From the NCBI GenBank assembly GCA_025084515.1, contig JAJAGP010000432.1, positions 198,501 to 262,500 on the forward strand: DNA of 64,000 nucleotides, given 5' to 3'. Every line of letters begins with the position of its first letter. Within the stretch, counting starts at the first letter, position 1. Below are positions 21,482 to 32,890 of this stretch, one piece after another. Below the pieces are notes generated by a model. That model was not told where the DNA came from, made no database searches, and was given only the letters and a program-made list of their open reading frames with translations. Source of the DNA: Ancistrus triradiatus. Lineage: Eukaryota; Chordata; Actinopteri; Siluriformes; Loricariidae. Position numbers and translations under genes: made by a program.

Positions 21482-22072
21482 CAGTGCATTTACTTTGACT
21501 TTTATTGCAGATAGTATGAACCCAAGATTTTTCATCTTTTGTCTTGTCAACTTCATTTCGTTTCAAAACATCCATTCCTGCATATCAACGAAATGATATG
21601 ATTTCAAACAGGTGATGTCAGCAGGTGATTGTAACAAGGGATTTGGTACAAAAGCAGTACACCACAAAGGCTGAGTCTTTGAGGAATAAATATGGGCACA
21701 GGATCTCCAGTTTGTCAACAAATGCATGAGGAAGTTATTGGAATATTAAAAAAAAAATTTCCACAAAGAACAATTGGAAGGGATATGCATATTTTTTCCT
21801 TTGCAGCGCATAATATCATTAAACGATTCAAGAAATCTGGAGGAATTTCAGTGTGTAATGAAACCTAAACTGAACACCTGAGATCTCTGATCCCTCAGAC
21901 AGCAGTGCATCAAGAACCGGCATTCATCAACAGCTGAAAGAACCACATGGGCAAAGGGTTACTTTATAAAAGGTAAACCTTTGTCTACAGTACAGAGTTA
22001 CATTCACAAATGCCACTTAAAACTTTACATTGGAAAAATGAAGCCTTATCTGAACAATGTCCAAAAGAAATA
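21407..22072 (+). pseudogene. Tc1-like transposon fragment (family B), N-terminal half
   Basis: The left end CAATCCCAAATCAGAAAAGT and the word GTTGGGACAG match the terminal repeat of a widespread fish Tc1-like family, also found here at 50545-51243 and, as a right end only, at 39440-39484. The transposase start lies near 21690 (MGTGSPVCQQMHEEVIGILK). A helix-turn-helix end, HNIIKRFKKSGGISV, is near 21808-21852, followed by stops. The catalytic half is absent. An (AAC)n run has expanded inside the terminal repeat at 21443-21481. Confidence 0.75.
21443..21481. repeat. (AAC)n microsatellite
   Basis: About eleven CAA/AAC units in a row inside the left end of the Tc1 fragment. Confidence 0.9.
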
Positions 22073-23706
22073 TACTCGTGGGGGATTGGGGGCTTCAAAG
22101 AAAGAAAAAAAAAAGGTTGAGAGAACCACTGTTCTAGCCCACCACTGAGGCAAGTATTACTGCCACTAACAAAATAAATCAATGGAAATTATATCATACA
22201 ATGTTCACACACTCTGACCCATAACATATGACCCTAGAGCAAGCACAGGCCCAACATCTTCTCCATGAAGTCTTATAACCATTTTTGGCTCTGTTCACTA
22301 TAACAAAAAAAACAAACAAACAAAAAAAAAAGACCAAAAAAAAAAAAAAAACACAAAAAAAGGGCGGGGGGGCATACTGGCACAGTGCAGGTTAAATAAG
22401 GGCAAGGTGATCACATTTAGGTGCTGTGCCAGTTACACTAATTACACATATCCCTCACTCACAATTGCTTTTTCGTTAAAAACACCCCCTTTTGCCACAT
22501 TGTTGGAATATTATGCCATATTATGTAAGGCAGCTCAATACGGACAGCCAGTGTAGTTCCCAGAGCATCCACTGATCTGAATAGAACTGCCAAACTCTCC
22601 ATGTAATGCATTACTGAGCATTCTCACTTGTCATGGCTGTCCAAACAGATCAACGTTCACCCCAAAGAAATGCTTATATTGATAGAGGTGCAGAAGAAAG
22701 AAACGTGTCCATAACGATGAGGCCAAATAATGAGCCACAGATCAGTAATATCCTCTTGACATCTTATCTCCTGCCATCTGCGTTTGTCGAGCACCTTCCT
22801 TTGGCTCTTGTGAATCACATGCTCATTCTCTCATTTTCAAATTTCATTCTCATCTTCAGACACACCTCAGGTTCTGGAATTAGATCGACGCGTCCAAACC
22901 AAATAATACTTCATGACATCCTCATAGAAATAGACCCTCTCTGTTCAAATAACAGCTTATAGCCAGTAAGGTCTACAGAGGTGCTTTTTAGATATTTATA
23001 CCCATCCAGACCCCAAGAGGCTCTGTTCTGTGCTGACTAAGTGTGATTACAAAAAGCATTTCCAAATTGATGTACCTACATTTGACTCAGTGAATTTTTC
23101 TTTCATTCATTGGCAGTCTAAATACCTCACGAGGGCACATCTGCCAAGGCTTAAGAAAATACAAACATTTTAATGGCTCTCGGAACTGAAATGATAGCAC
23201 AAACTTCAAAATAGTGAATAGTGTCTCCTGTTCAAGGTTAAAATAAAGAATTGGACTTTTAAAGCATGCTGAAATAGGAAAAGAAAGCCCATTGTTATTA
23301 CCCATGTGCTTACCTACTCAAATACTCAACTGTCTGACTGAACTGAGTACATACACAGTATAGATAAATGAATAGATATCAAATGAGTGAAATACAATTT
23401 TTGAAGGATGTTCTCCTCAATGAGCAGTGCTATAGTTTGTCTGACCTCACTGACCTACTGAGCCTGTCAAATTAAATTACATGGCAAAGAAAACCATCCA
23501 TGGTTAAGCTTTAAAAAAACTGAAAGCACCAAATCACAATTCTCATTTCTAAGTATTATGTATTTACACAAACTGCAAGATGTTGATTTATTCTGTTATT
23601 TTATATTCTCTATTTTTTTTAAGCATTTTATAATACTGTATTACCTTTAACTTATAATCTATACAGTATATTTAACTGAAGTATATTCTCCATTTTAATT
23701 TTTATA
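22073..23706. other. No gene; A-rich and G-run low complexity
   Basis: A hAT-like end, GAGAGAACCACTGTTCTAG, is at about 22118-22136. An A-rich tract with AAAC repeats and a following GGGCGGGGGGG lies at 22300-22372. The remaining 1.3 kb is unrecognised; the 109-codon frame at 22633 has no signature. Confidence 0.4.
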
Positions 23707-23870
23707 CAGTAGAACCAGGGAATTCAAATGTAATTAGTTCCAGAAGCTTAAGTTTGAAGTCTGAATCAAATTTCCCCACAAGAAGTAGCGTAAATAGGAT
23801 TAATTCATTCCCGACCCTCAATTAATTTTTATGCCTATATTTGCATGTAATTAATGATTAAAAGCATCAA
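23707..23870. repeat. Family D miniature element, one end
   Basis: CAGTAGAACCAGGGAATTC preceded by TA, then TAATTAGTTCCAGAAGCTTA, parallels CAGTGGTGCCTCG and AATCCGTTCCAGAAC in the element at 49858-50414. The opposite end could not be located. Confidence 0.5.
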
Positions 23871-24382
23871 AAGCAAAGCAAGGCAATACAAAGCATGCAA
23901 TCAGTAACGATAAGAAATAAGTGAAATACAAAGACATGAAATATGTGAAAATAAAGTGAAACTATATAGCAACCGAGGTGAACACAGTTTCGGCACGTCT
24001 TATCACTGGGACAGCAGCTCCAAGACTGAGGGGGTGTCTTGAATCGCACCCATAGACTGATAAAATATCATATACATTATATAATAATAAAATAATATAA
24101 TTTCATATACATAATATGCCTATGATTGTGCCCTAGTTGTTCTTTTTCCTTTGGGTTTCATGGCAAATGGCATACTGTTTTGGTGCATTATTGACACCAA
24201 CCTGGACTGGATTACATGCATGCATCATCACTGGAAGATCACGCCATTGACAGTTTTATTTAGGGCTCCCACGTTCGAAATCTGATTTTCTGGTCAATTT
24301 GGGGCCAGAAAAAAAAAAACCCAAATAGGCTGTTTGGCTTTAGATGTTCCATTGTTTTTAGCTTCTGTACATTTACAAACTA
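23871..24382. other. No recognised feature
   Basis: AT-rich sequence with no family signature; may include the unseen rest of the preceding miniature element. Confidence 0.35.
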
Positions 24383-24722
24383 TGGTCGGTAGCACCGTTG
24401 CCTCACAGCAAGAAGGTCCTTGGTTCAATCCCAGGTGCAGCGACCTGTGTCCTTTCTTTGTGGATTTTGCATGTCCTCCTCGTGTCTGTATGGGTTAATT
24501 CTGGGTACTCCGGTTTCCTCTCGTAGTACATAGACATGCGTGTTAGGTTAACTGAAGTTTCTAAATTGCCCTTAGCTTGTGAGTGTGTGTATATATATGA
24601 GTGTGTGCCCTACAATGGATTGGCACCCTGTCTAGCGTTTTTCCTGCCTTGTGTCACCAGCCAGGCATTCGCTTTCCTGTGACCTTGACCAAGGATTAAG
24701 AGGATATGAAAATGAATGAATG
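24383..24722 (+). repeat. DANA/mermaid-like SINE, near full length
   Basis: The head has a tRNA-like A box (TCGGTAGCACCGTTGCCTCA) and a B box, GGTTCAATCCC, at 24422-24432. The body has TTTGCATGTCCTCCTCGTGT, GTACTCCGGTTTCCTCTCGT and ACATGCGTGTTAGGTTAACT. The end carries CAATGGATTGGCACCCTGTC and a terminal AATGAATGAATG run. This order is that of the DANA (mermaid) SINE family of cyprinids and relatives. Confidence 0.88.
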
Positions 24723-24774
24723 ATATTTAAACTATAAGATTATCAATCAACAAGGTACATGTATATTACACGTC

Positions 24775-24960
24775 ATGCTGACCTCGTTCTCTGACGCTGG
24801 AGGGCAGCGTCGACTCATGTCCTGTCTTGGTGCGATCGCTCATGCATCAGCACTCATTTAACTCCGATTGCATGATTGGCGACACCTGCGGGCCAGAGTA
24901 CTTAAGTGCACGCTCTAGCCCTGGCAGGTGTTGCATCCTTGAATGACACAGAGACCTCAC
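24775..24960. other. GC-richer segment, possible LTR fragment
   Basis: Base composition rises sharply and the segment ATTGGCGACACCTGCGGGCC then AGTACTTAAGTGCACGCTCT resembles the promoter part of a fish LTR. No paired LTR, primer site or duplication was found, so this is weak. Confidence 0.28.
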
Positions 24961-26474
24961 CCGTCTCATTTTGGGCTTCAATTTGCATGTTTCTGTACTG
25001 AAGTGGTGGAAGACACAAATAGTACTATTTGCATCATTTTGTGTTACTTTGTATGTGTGTGAATATTCGTAGCATTTACAGAAAAGTAGTGCATCACTCC
25101 TATACCATCCTTTAGATTTAGGAAAGGAAATTCAAACAGCATCTTAGATTATAGACTGTTTTTTTATTTTTGTATCTTTATTTATTAGCTCAGGCTGGCT
25201 GGGTGGTAAGAGCCAGCTGCTAGAAACTGTAGTTCCAGATAAGGCTAGAGAGCCATCCTGGGTAGGGTTTGCAAAGTGAAGGTCAGGTGGCGAGTTTATG
25301 GATCCCTGCGAATGACTGGTGCCTTTTCAGGGTGTAACTCTTTGTGCCCAGTGATTTCCAGATTAGAATACAGATTCTCCCACGTGAGCTTGACCTAGAA
25401 AAGCAGGGGTATATCAGGATGCTCTGCTTTGCTTTTTGTTTCTTCTTTACTTTAATTATTCATGAAATGTTAAAATGCAGCTGCTGTGGCTGGAGAATAA
25501 TTCACGTTGGTCATTTATTATAAAAATAGATAGTATGAATGTGGTTAAATGAAGGGCTGGCTGATTACATTTAAATAATTAAGGCAAATACACATGGTGT
25601 GATGCTGGCATTTTTGCTAATGGCTTCATTTCTGTACTGTTTGTTTAATCGTAGAGGTTTAGGCCTCCTCACTTGAGTTTGCTATATGGGATTGACATTT
25701 ACTGGCACATCAAGCTTGGCATTTTGTTACTCTGCAGCTAGCCTGCAACCATGAGAAGGATTCAGCTGACAGGGTGTTGCAGACTAGGTCTTGCTTGTTT
25801 GTGTGTGGGTGTGTACTCTGTATATATTATATTGTGGGGACCATGTGTGTCCTTACAAAAATACAACAACATATGAAGTATACAAGCACATACTACTAAG
25901 TGTACAAAAAGTACTGTATTTCTCTAAGAAGTGTTAACTCGATTTTTGAAAGAGGATGTCTTTTGAGGGTAAGAGGTCCACATCATGACATTAGGATACA
26001 TAATGGTTTGTATAACTGCATGAATCATCTGCAAAAATCACAAAGAACATCATTTTTAGCTAAAAACAGAATAAAAACTTTTTTTTACATCAACAGTGGT
26101 GGTTCTAGACCAGTAGAAGTTGGTGGGGGTGCTATATTAGAGGAACCAATTACTTTGTACCTAAGTGTACATTGGCGAAATGTGCAACAGTGTGGCAACT
26201 CAACTCCCATTTCTTTGTGAATGTAGTCAACAAGAGTAAGTAGTATTAAGTTACAGATATAATCCAGTATAGCACAGATACCTTAAAAATACTTAAGTAC
26301 TGTACCAAAGCCATTTAAAAAGCACAAGACAACCTTATTATAGTTTTATGTTGGTCTACTGGTACTACCAACTACTTATATCTCTTTCTACTTTCCTAAA
26401 GCAATATGGCCCATGACAAGTACTTAAATTCCAAATTCTAACAGTCTGGCACTTGAGACCTCAACCTTCTGGTC
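24961..26474. other. Mostly unrecognised; contains a SINE tail at 25305-25405
   Basis: At 25305-25405, ACTGGTGCCTTTTCAGGGTG then GTGCCCAGTGATTTCCAGAT match the 3' part of DANA-like SINEs on the plus strand. No other family was recognised. The 106-codon frame at 25900 is without signature. Confidence 0.45.
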
Positions 26475-26835
26475 AAATATTTAATGAAAATAACTATTTT
26501 GCACTACACGTAACAACAATTGAGCTGGATGTATAAATCATTAAAATACAAGCACAAATACTAATCTGATATGCATTTTGTGGCAATAAGGAAACTACAG
26601 AGCCCTCAGAAATGTCCTTTGTCAGCACTTTGGAAATCTCATAGGCCAAAATAGTGAAGATATCAGTTATTTATCAATGTAGTCGCATTACATTAGGTCT
26701 GCATGGGATTGAAAATGGCATTTATCGTTGTAGCTAAATATTATTATGTGTTCAGTAATATGGCTGCCTTGCTATCTACACATTTTCCCCACTTGCACAT
26801 ATAAAATAACTGATATGATATTTTACACAATCCCA
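26475..26835. repeat. Unclassified interspersed repeat, copy 1
   Basis: About 360 bases match 29530-29890 in direct orientation. Shared blocks include TCAGTTATTTATCAATGTAG, GGGATTGAAAATGGCATTTA and CACATTTTCCCCACTTGCAC, with small differences. No inverted ends, poly-A or coding motif was seen. Confidence 0.72.
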
Positions 26836-27679
26836 TTGATTAAAAACATATTACATGTTCCATAGTCATACATAGTCATACTACAAATGCTGCTGACTGC
26901 TATTCATGTACATGACACAATCACACAACACCACACATCGAATACTTCAGTAATACTTTAGTACTTCTCCACCATGTTTTGTTTAGTCACTGCTGCCAAT
27001 TTCCTTTGCTTGTTATACCACTGCTGTGCTGCCACCTCATTTTCTTTGCACTACCCTGCTGGTTGCAAGTAATGTTTTGATCAAGCTCCTCACCCCAGCA
27101 TCTCTAGACTGAAATATCAAACAAACATGTAAAGAAGCTTAGAGGACACATGTTCTCAAAGAAAGTAGGAACATTTTCATGCCATGCCTTTGATGAAAGA
27201 GATGGAAGCATTAAGAGTGGCAAATAAATCAGTTCTCTTCGCTGTGCTGCAGTAGTGAAGGGAGCTGATATGGCTGGTATTGTTCAGATTGGCGGTGTTA
27301 TCTTGTTAATTTACAATTAGCCCATAGCTTGATTTTTTTTTTTTTTTGAATGATGAAATAGTTGCACTTTAGCTCCAAAAATGCTGAAGGACAGCTTAAG
27401 TGGAAGTTGGTGAGAATGTCCATTTAAAGATAAAATGTTTGATGTCCGTAATCACGCTTGTGTGATCGAATCATATCACTTGCTGGAAACTGAGGGCCTG
27501 GGTTCAAATCCTGCAGAAAAACCATTTCTTACATTGTGATTTATGGAGGGTGTGGGAACTACTGTGTTGACATAGTGTTGCCAAATTGTAAAAACAAGTC
27601 AGGGCATAGCGGTTGGGTTGTGCTGAAAAAAAAAGGTAGGATACACTAGCATGATAAATGTTTTTAAAGGTTGTATATA
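26836..27679. other. No recognised feature
   Basis: A single B-box-like GGGTTCAAATCC at about 27500-27511 has no convincing A box. The rest is unrecognised. Confidence 0.4.
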
Positions 27680-28151
27680 CAGTATTGTTAAAAAGGCCAG
27701 AATTACGTTACCTATATCGTAGTTATAGCAATGGTATAATGACCGTGTATAATTATTTCTCAGGCTTTATTAGAATACAACCAGAAAACACAGGGAATTT
27801 GTATGCAGTGTTAAATAAAAATGAAAAAAAAATCAGAAAAAAACACAGCTTCTATCCCTCCCTTAAACTTGAGCAAAAAGTAGCATCTGGCAACTTCATC
27901 AGGATGCGTCGACTCTTCTACAGTCCAAAGAAGCTTGATCAGGAATGGTCTTTTAGGAAGGGTGGCAGCCAAGAAACCACTTGTTTTGAAAGAGGAACAG
28001 GGTGAAAATACTAAGAAATGCTAAAGCTCACAGATAGGAATGATGATGACGAGTATTATGGAGTGACGCAAGTTTTTGGGTCCCATATGGTCATTATAAC
28101 ATTGCCAAAATAACAAATCTAATGGTGGCCTAAGACTTTTACACAGTACTG
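27680..28151. mobile_element. Tc1-derived miniature element (family C), 472 bp
   Basis: The left end CAGTATTGTTAAAAAGGCC is decayed but preceded by TA; the right end CAGTACTG is at 28144-28151. Inside, TAGCAATGGTATAATGACCG and its inverse near the right end (GGTCATTATAACATTGCC) extend the inverted repeats. The transposase relic, AAGCTTGATCAGGAATGGTC to GAGGAACAGGGTGAAAATAC, is the best preserved of the family. The sequence from 27838 on also continues past the element to about 28430 in a form shared with 52960-53445. Confidence 0.78.
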
Positions 28152-28430
28152 CATATCTGGAAAATTAAACGCAAAACTGCCCAAAATAGTCCCAGATCAG
28201 TAAGGGAACAATGCAAGATATTTTGTACCAATTTTGCATTTATGTATTTGACAGACATGACTATCCAAGGCTACTTAGAAAGCCCAAATGAATGTAAAAA
28301 TATAACTATTAAAATAAATGACAATGAAAGAAGATTACTGACCAGAACTGAGTCCAATCTAAATGACTGAGTAAGCAGCATGACCAGGTTTTCCTAGGAT
28401 ACTGTATTTTGCTTCCTGAGGCTGCATGGT
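28152..28430. repeat. Flank shared with 53270-53445
   Basis: Words ATTTGACAGACATGACTATC and GAACTGAGTCCAATCTAAAT are repeated with few changes at 53283 and 53366. The shared stretch lies outside the inverted repeats of the family C element. Confidence 0.65.
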
Positions 28431-29402
28431 CAGCGCTGTTGTTTTGCATCTCCAGAGATCCTCGTCTGAGGATTCTCTCTAAATACAGTACATCTGAGCT
28501 TTATCTTTACCCCCCCCCCCATATTCCATAGACATCCATTAGGTCAGCTGGTCTCAATTTCATTGTTTGTTGATTTGTTTTATTGCATCAGAATCAATGG
28601 CTATATTCTTGATGGACACAAGGGTATATCAGTATACTAGTCATGGGCCACTTTAGAGTGACCAATCAACCTAATGCATGTCTTTGGAATGTGGAAATCG
28701 CAGAACACACATGTCAAAAGAAATTGAATTCATGAATTATTTAATTAATTTCGGTTTGTCTCTCTATTTTTTCGATTATTTCCGACAGCACTAAGAGCAC
28801 AGCTGTGATTCTTTAGACACCAGCAAGTGAAATGTCAGAATATCAGCCACTGAGGGGAAAAAGAAAAAAAATAAATAAAAATCTCCAGCAATACCACATC
28901 AGAATCTCAACACGGCCCTCCAGCAAGATCAAGGAAAAAGTGAAATGCCATAGCTGAGAAAAGTGTGTTTTCCCAAGATGCTGTTTAGATGTTTTCCACC
29001 TTCATCCGTTCTAGCATGGTGAATGAGATGGATTGCTTTACTTCAGCACTGCATTCTCTTGCTTTCCCATCACAAGATTGCTCTCCCAGTTTCCCCATTT
29101 TTCTCAGGATCATTAATCTGCACTCCACCTCAATATCTCAGCAGGTGCTAACCATGATAGCGTCCTAGAAGATAAGTGACATTCAGGCTGGTGTAATTAT
29201 TGATGCTTAGAGGAACGCTCAAGCTCTGGTTTACGAAGGGCTTAAACATTTAAAAGTGCGTGAAAGCTTGATAACACCTGGAAAAAAAGTTGCAGGCTAA
29301 TTTACTAAAAGGGCCCATGAAGGAATGCTTTTTCAAATTAGAAAAATTGTGTGTTTTGCAGGTTTGACTTAATGAATATGTAGTTAGGACCTATGGAAAG
29401 GT
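28431..29402. other. Unrecognised apart from SINE scraps
   Basis: 28633-28715 (minus) holds GACCAATCAACCTAATGCAT, part of the DANA-like middle. 28440-28540 may be another part, with a poly-C run at 28510-28520. Nothing else was recognised. Confidence 0.45.
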
Positions 29403-29525
29403 GCAAAACTATTCATGTTCTTATCCGCTTAATCCTTGACAGGGTTGTGGGAGAGCTGGTGCCTAGCCGGTGGCATAGGGCGCAAGGCAGGAACAACCCT
29501 ACACAGGGCGTCAATCCATCAAAGG
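29403..29525 (-). repeat. DANA-like SINE 3' part
   Basis: TTATCCGCTTAATCCTTGAC then GGGCGCAAGGCAGGAACAAC and CAGGGCGTCAATCCATC are the inverse of the tail of the SINE at 24383-24722. Confidence 0.7.
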
Positions 29526-29529
29526 CCAC

Positions 29530-29890
29530 TTGATGATTGAATATTAAATTAAAATAACCATTTTGCACCAGAAGTAACAACAATGGAGTTGAATGTAAAA
29601 GTGATTAAAACACAGGTACAGGTACTAATCTGTCATCAGAAGTGTACTTTTTTGAAATCGCATAGGCCAAAGCAGTGAAGAAATCAATTATTTATCAGTG
29701 TAGTTGCATTACATAGGTCTGTGTGGGATTGAAAATGACATTTATCATTGTAGCAAGCCCACAGAATTCTGCAAATCCAGCATTATACCTCTAAATATTA
29801 TTATTACATGTTCAGTAATGTGGCTGCGTATCCATATACACATTTTCCCCAACTTGTACATATGAAATGACTGATATATTTTATGCAATC
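29530..29890. repeat. Unclassified interspersed repeat, copy 2
   Basis: This pairs with 26475-26835. It contains an extra stretch of about 38 bases, near 29756-29793 (CAAGCCCACAGAATTCTGCA onward), that is absent from copy 1. Confidence 0.72.
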
Positions 29891-30327
29891 CATATTATGG
29901 ATATTTAATTATTATTAAAATGAAACGTTTTACGTTATGTTGTTTCTCACTGAATATTTTCTCATGGCATGTAAACCCTGGTTTATACGTGTCAAATATC
30001 TCCAAATATGTTAAATATGCCAAAAGCATCTTCCACATAAATATATACAACTCCTAGCCCTGAGTGTTCATTTATCAGAACAGTCGGATGTCTGCAGCGT
30101 TGGACAAAATGCATTAAAAATGCACTCCCTATGGTTACTTGGACATTTGTAAACACATATTCCATTAGAGGCAGCTGAATTGTGTATATTATTAAAATCA
30201 AGTGGATGTAAAAAGGATGAGAATACTCCGAATTTAGTTTCCAATTAAAGCAAAGAGCAGAGTTCTCAATCATAAGCCATGATCCAAACTGCAAATCACA
30301 ACAGACTAATAACACAATTTGTAGCAA
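29891..30327. other. No recognised feature
   Basis: A 111-codon minus-strand frame (29992-30327) has no recognisable domain. Confidence 0.4.
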
Positions 30328-30735
30328 TTCAAAGTCAAAGTCAAAATTATTTATATAACGCTTTTAACAACTGAGCATTGTCTCAAAGCAGCTTTACAAT
30401 TATCTAGGCCCAAAGCCCTAGTTGAACAAGCCTAAGGTGACAGAAGCAAGAAAAACAAAAACAAAAACAAAACTAAAACCATGGCAGGACCAAGACTCAA
30501 AAAGTGACCCAACCTCACCGTCCAAGGAGGTTGGGTCCCTTTTTGAGTCTTGGTCCTCCCAAGGTTTCTTCCTCATAAAACTTAGGGACATTTTCCTTGC
30601 CACTGTCACCCTAGGCTTGCTCAATTTGGGATTGTACGTAGACATTAGGAGATGATGTAAAGTTGTAAAGTTGCTTTGAGACAATGTTCCTTTGTAAAAA
30701 AGAGCTACATAAATAAACCTGACTTGACTCCTTGG
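30328..30735. repeat. Large imperfect palindrome made of LINE-type tails
   Basis: The left arm reads TTATTTATATAACGC, then CATTGTCTCAAAGCAGCTTT, then ACTCAAAAAGTGACCCAACC. The right arm carries the inverse of each: GAGGTTGGGTCCCTTTTTGA, then TTGCTTTGAGACAATGTTCC, then CTACATAAATAAACC. The centre is about 30521, with roughly ten unpaired bases. Each arm is a copy of the 3' tail repeat seen at 11255-11650, here in inverted pairs. The two overlapping open frames on opposite strands encode nearly the same peptide because of this symmetry. Confidence 0.86.
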
Positions 30736-30845
30736 GCAGCCTAGATGTGTATGTAAAAATTAACCTACATTACCCAATTAATAAGTCTATAGTACTTGTT
30801 TAAATAAACAGAAGTTAAATACAAATTGAGAGAAAATATTAATTA

Positions 30846-31124
30846 ATTCTTTAATTCTCTTATCCTCTTAATTCTGGTCAGGGTTGTCGGCAGCACAGGG
30901 TACAGACGGGAACAACCCTAGACGGTGCCAATCCGTATACAGTCATAGACACACACTAAGGACACTTTGGAAACGCTCATTAACCTAACGCATGTCTTTG
31001 AAATATGGGCAGAGACCCGAGTACCAAGAGTAGACCCACACAGACACAGAGAGGACATGCAAACTCCAGACTGGTGGAGCCTGAGGTTGGGATCAAGCCC
31101 GTGATTTCGGGGGCTGTGCCACCA
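30846..31124 (-). repeat. DANA-like SINE, near full length
   Basis: On the plus strand: TTATCCTCTTAATTCTGGTC, ACGGTGCCAATCCGTATACA, CGCTCATTAACCTAACGCAT, GACATGCAAACTCCAGACTG, and finally GGGATCAAGCCCGTGATTTC, the inverse of a B box. All parts of the family are in order. Confidence 0.82.
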
Positions 31125-31654
31125 TAAATAAAATATAACATACATATAGTATGATAAATTAAAATGAATATGATATTATGAAGACTATAATAAATAGATA
31201 TAACACGATACAACTTTTTAATAAAACATTAAATAAAATAAAATTGGGAATATGTGGATCTGCATTTTTAGTCCTCAGCAGAAACGTTTTACCAATTGAC
31301 CTACTACTTATTACTAGTATATTATTGTGTGGTTTAGAACACACAGCCATATAAACATTTGTCTTGTTGCTGCAACAGATCAGAATGAATCCACACTTTT
31401 CTTATGTGACGGCAGGCAATAGTCTTGTTGTAGAGTCTACTTTTCTGATCTGAGAAATAAAAAGCTTGGGGGAGGCTTTAAATTTGCAGTTTGAAGTGGC
31501 AGCTTTATCTGAACAGCTGCTGCAATGCTAGAAAAGTGGTGATGAGTCAGTGCAGCTCATTTCTAACCAAAGCTTCTGACCTGATGGATCTGCACCCAAA
31601 AACCTAGATTTAGCCACTCAATAAATGCAATGCACCAAGTTTTGTCTCACTGTC
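31125..31654. other. No recognised feature
   Basis: AT-rich DNA without signature. Confidence 0.4.
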
Positions 31655-31765
31655 ACTGCGATCCCAATTAAACATCTCAAATTCTGGACAGCAGAATTGC
31701 TCAAAGACCCAACAGTGGTAGTTTGACAGGGCAGGGATTTGAATTCAGCACCATTTGATCACTAG
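31655..31765 (-). repeat. Decayed type 2 SINE fragment
   Basis: TTGCTCAAAGACCCAACAGT then GCAGGGATTTGAATTCAGCA mark the middle and the B-box region of the SINE seen at 2264. Confidence 0.62.
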
Positions 31766-32155
31766 TACACAGGGCATACTCACCCTGCGCATGTAGTGTG
31801 ATCACGAATCACACTCAAGCACGGAACACAGCATCAGCTGCCTCTGTAAAACTCTTCTTATATGTGCAGCACGAGAACCCAAGAATCAGCGTATCCCATA
31901 ACCAGGACATTTATTATAAAGTTTGAGTGGTCTGTGTGTCAGAATGCCCAAAATGAAACCAAAAAAAACACCACAAAGTAGGTACAACCATGAAATCAAC
32001 CGTGCAGTGTAGGCTCGCCTTTAAAGTTTTGTCATGACAAAAGTGTGCCCGGGTTATGTTCGTTTTTGAAGCCGTTGTGGGCATTGGGCAATCGCGCTCT
32101 GGCGTGATTTAAGAGAATTACGCTCAGTGCAAGTGTGCCCTTAGACACCACAGTC
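31766..32155. other. No recognised feature
   Basis: Mixed sequence containing TCACGAATCACACTCAAGCA and CGCTCTGGCGTGATTTAAG; these may belong to an unclassified miniature element, but no symmetric ends were found. Confidence 0.35.
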
Positions 32156-32318
32156 AACACTTAGCAGACACTCTCACCCAAAGCAACTTACAAATGAGTC
32201 AGACAATTGAGGGTTACAAGTCTTGCTCAAGGTTCCATTATTGGTATCTTTGTGGCACCAGGAACTCTCAAACTTCTGATTAGAAGTCCAGGAGCTTAAA
32301 AACTGACCTACCACTATA
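32156..32318 (-). repeat. Decayed type 2 SINE
   Basis: TTAGCAGACACTCTCACCCA and AAGCAACTTACAAATGAGTC preserve the tail; CAAGTCTTGCTCAAGG the middle; CTGACCTACCACTAT the head. Confidence 0.7.
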
Positions 32319-32359
32319 TAATGAAGGGCCTGTTTGCAGAAAACATAGAACTGCACTTC

Positions 32360-32890
32360 TGATGCCATCTGGCAAAATACGTTATGGTCAGATGAGGTGA
32401 AGATTGACGCTTGGCACTATGGTTGGTGAAAAGCACAGCACTGCACAGACAAATATCATACCTACTATTTAGCTGCTCTGGAGCATGGTGGTAGCAACAT
32501 TATATAGTGGGAGAGTTATTCTTGAGCAGGGTCACGGCAATTGGACAGGATACTGCCGAGTACACCCAAATTCTTGAGGAAACCTAAACTGCAGAAAAAC
32601 GGCATTAAATGTAACACCAAAAGAAAAAAGAAATAAATAAAATGTGGTGGCTTAAGGGAAATAAGTTGAATATCCTTGAGTGCCTATGTCCAAGCCCTGA
32701 CCTAAGTTCAACAGACAATTGTATATGAATTTGAAGAGAGCAGTCCACTGATATTCAACACAAACTTTCTTTGAACTCAAACAATTCTTCAAATGAAGAA
32801 TAGGTGCAAAGCTGGTTGACATATCCAAACACACCGAAAGCTGTAATTACAGCAAAAAGGTAGCTCTGTAAATCTGGCAGCAACTCACTT
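32360..32890 (+). pseudogene. Tc1-like transposase, C-terminal half, decayed
   Basis: Recognisable blocks in order are: TLWSDEVKIDAW near 32381-32416 with the first catalytic Asp; GGSNI and a following Trp-rich stretch near 32491-32512; a diverged PDLNPIE box near 32695-32715 in which the code reads ALT-stop-VQQ; and a C-terminus near 32820-32880 ending in KGSSVNL. Stops and frameshifts occur between every pair of blocks, and a short A-rich insertion is at 32615-32643. It belongs to a Tc1 family distinct from A and B. No terminal repeats could be placed. Confidence 0.72.

Noticed and set aside
22633..22962. 109-codon open frame
   Set aside because: No recognisable domain and of a length expected by chance in 64 kb.
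24383..24460. tRNA gene, because of clear A and B boxes
   Set aside because: The boxes are the head of a DANA-like SINE followed by its conserved body and tail; no cloverleaf acceptor stem closes. The same holds for the B boxes at 2400, 31093, 46275 and 56600.
27470..27530. tRNA-like B box GGGTTCAAATCC
   Set aside because: No matching A box or stem was found; at most a SINE scrap.
30418..30684. Two overlapping frames on opposite strands with nearly the same peptide
   Set aside because: They are a consequence of the palindrome at 30328-30735 and carry no known domain.
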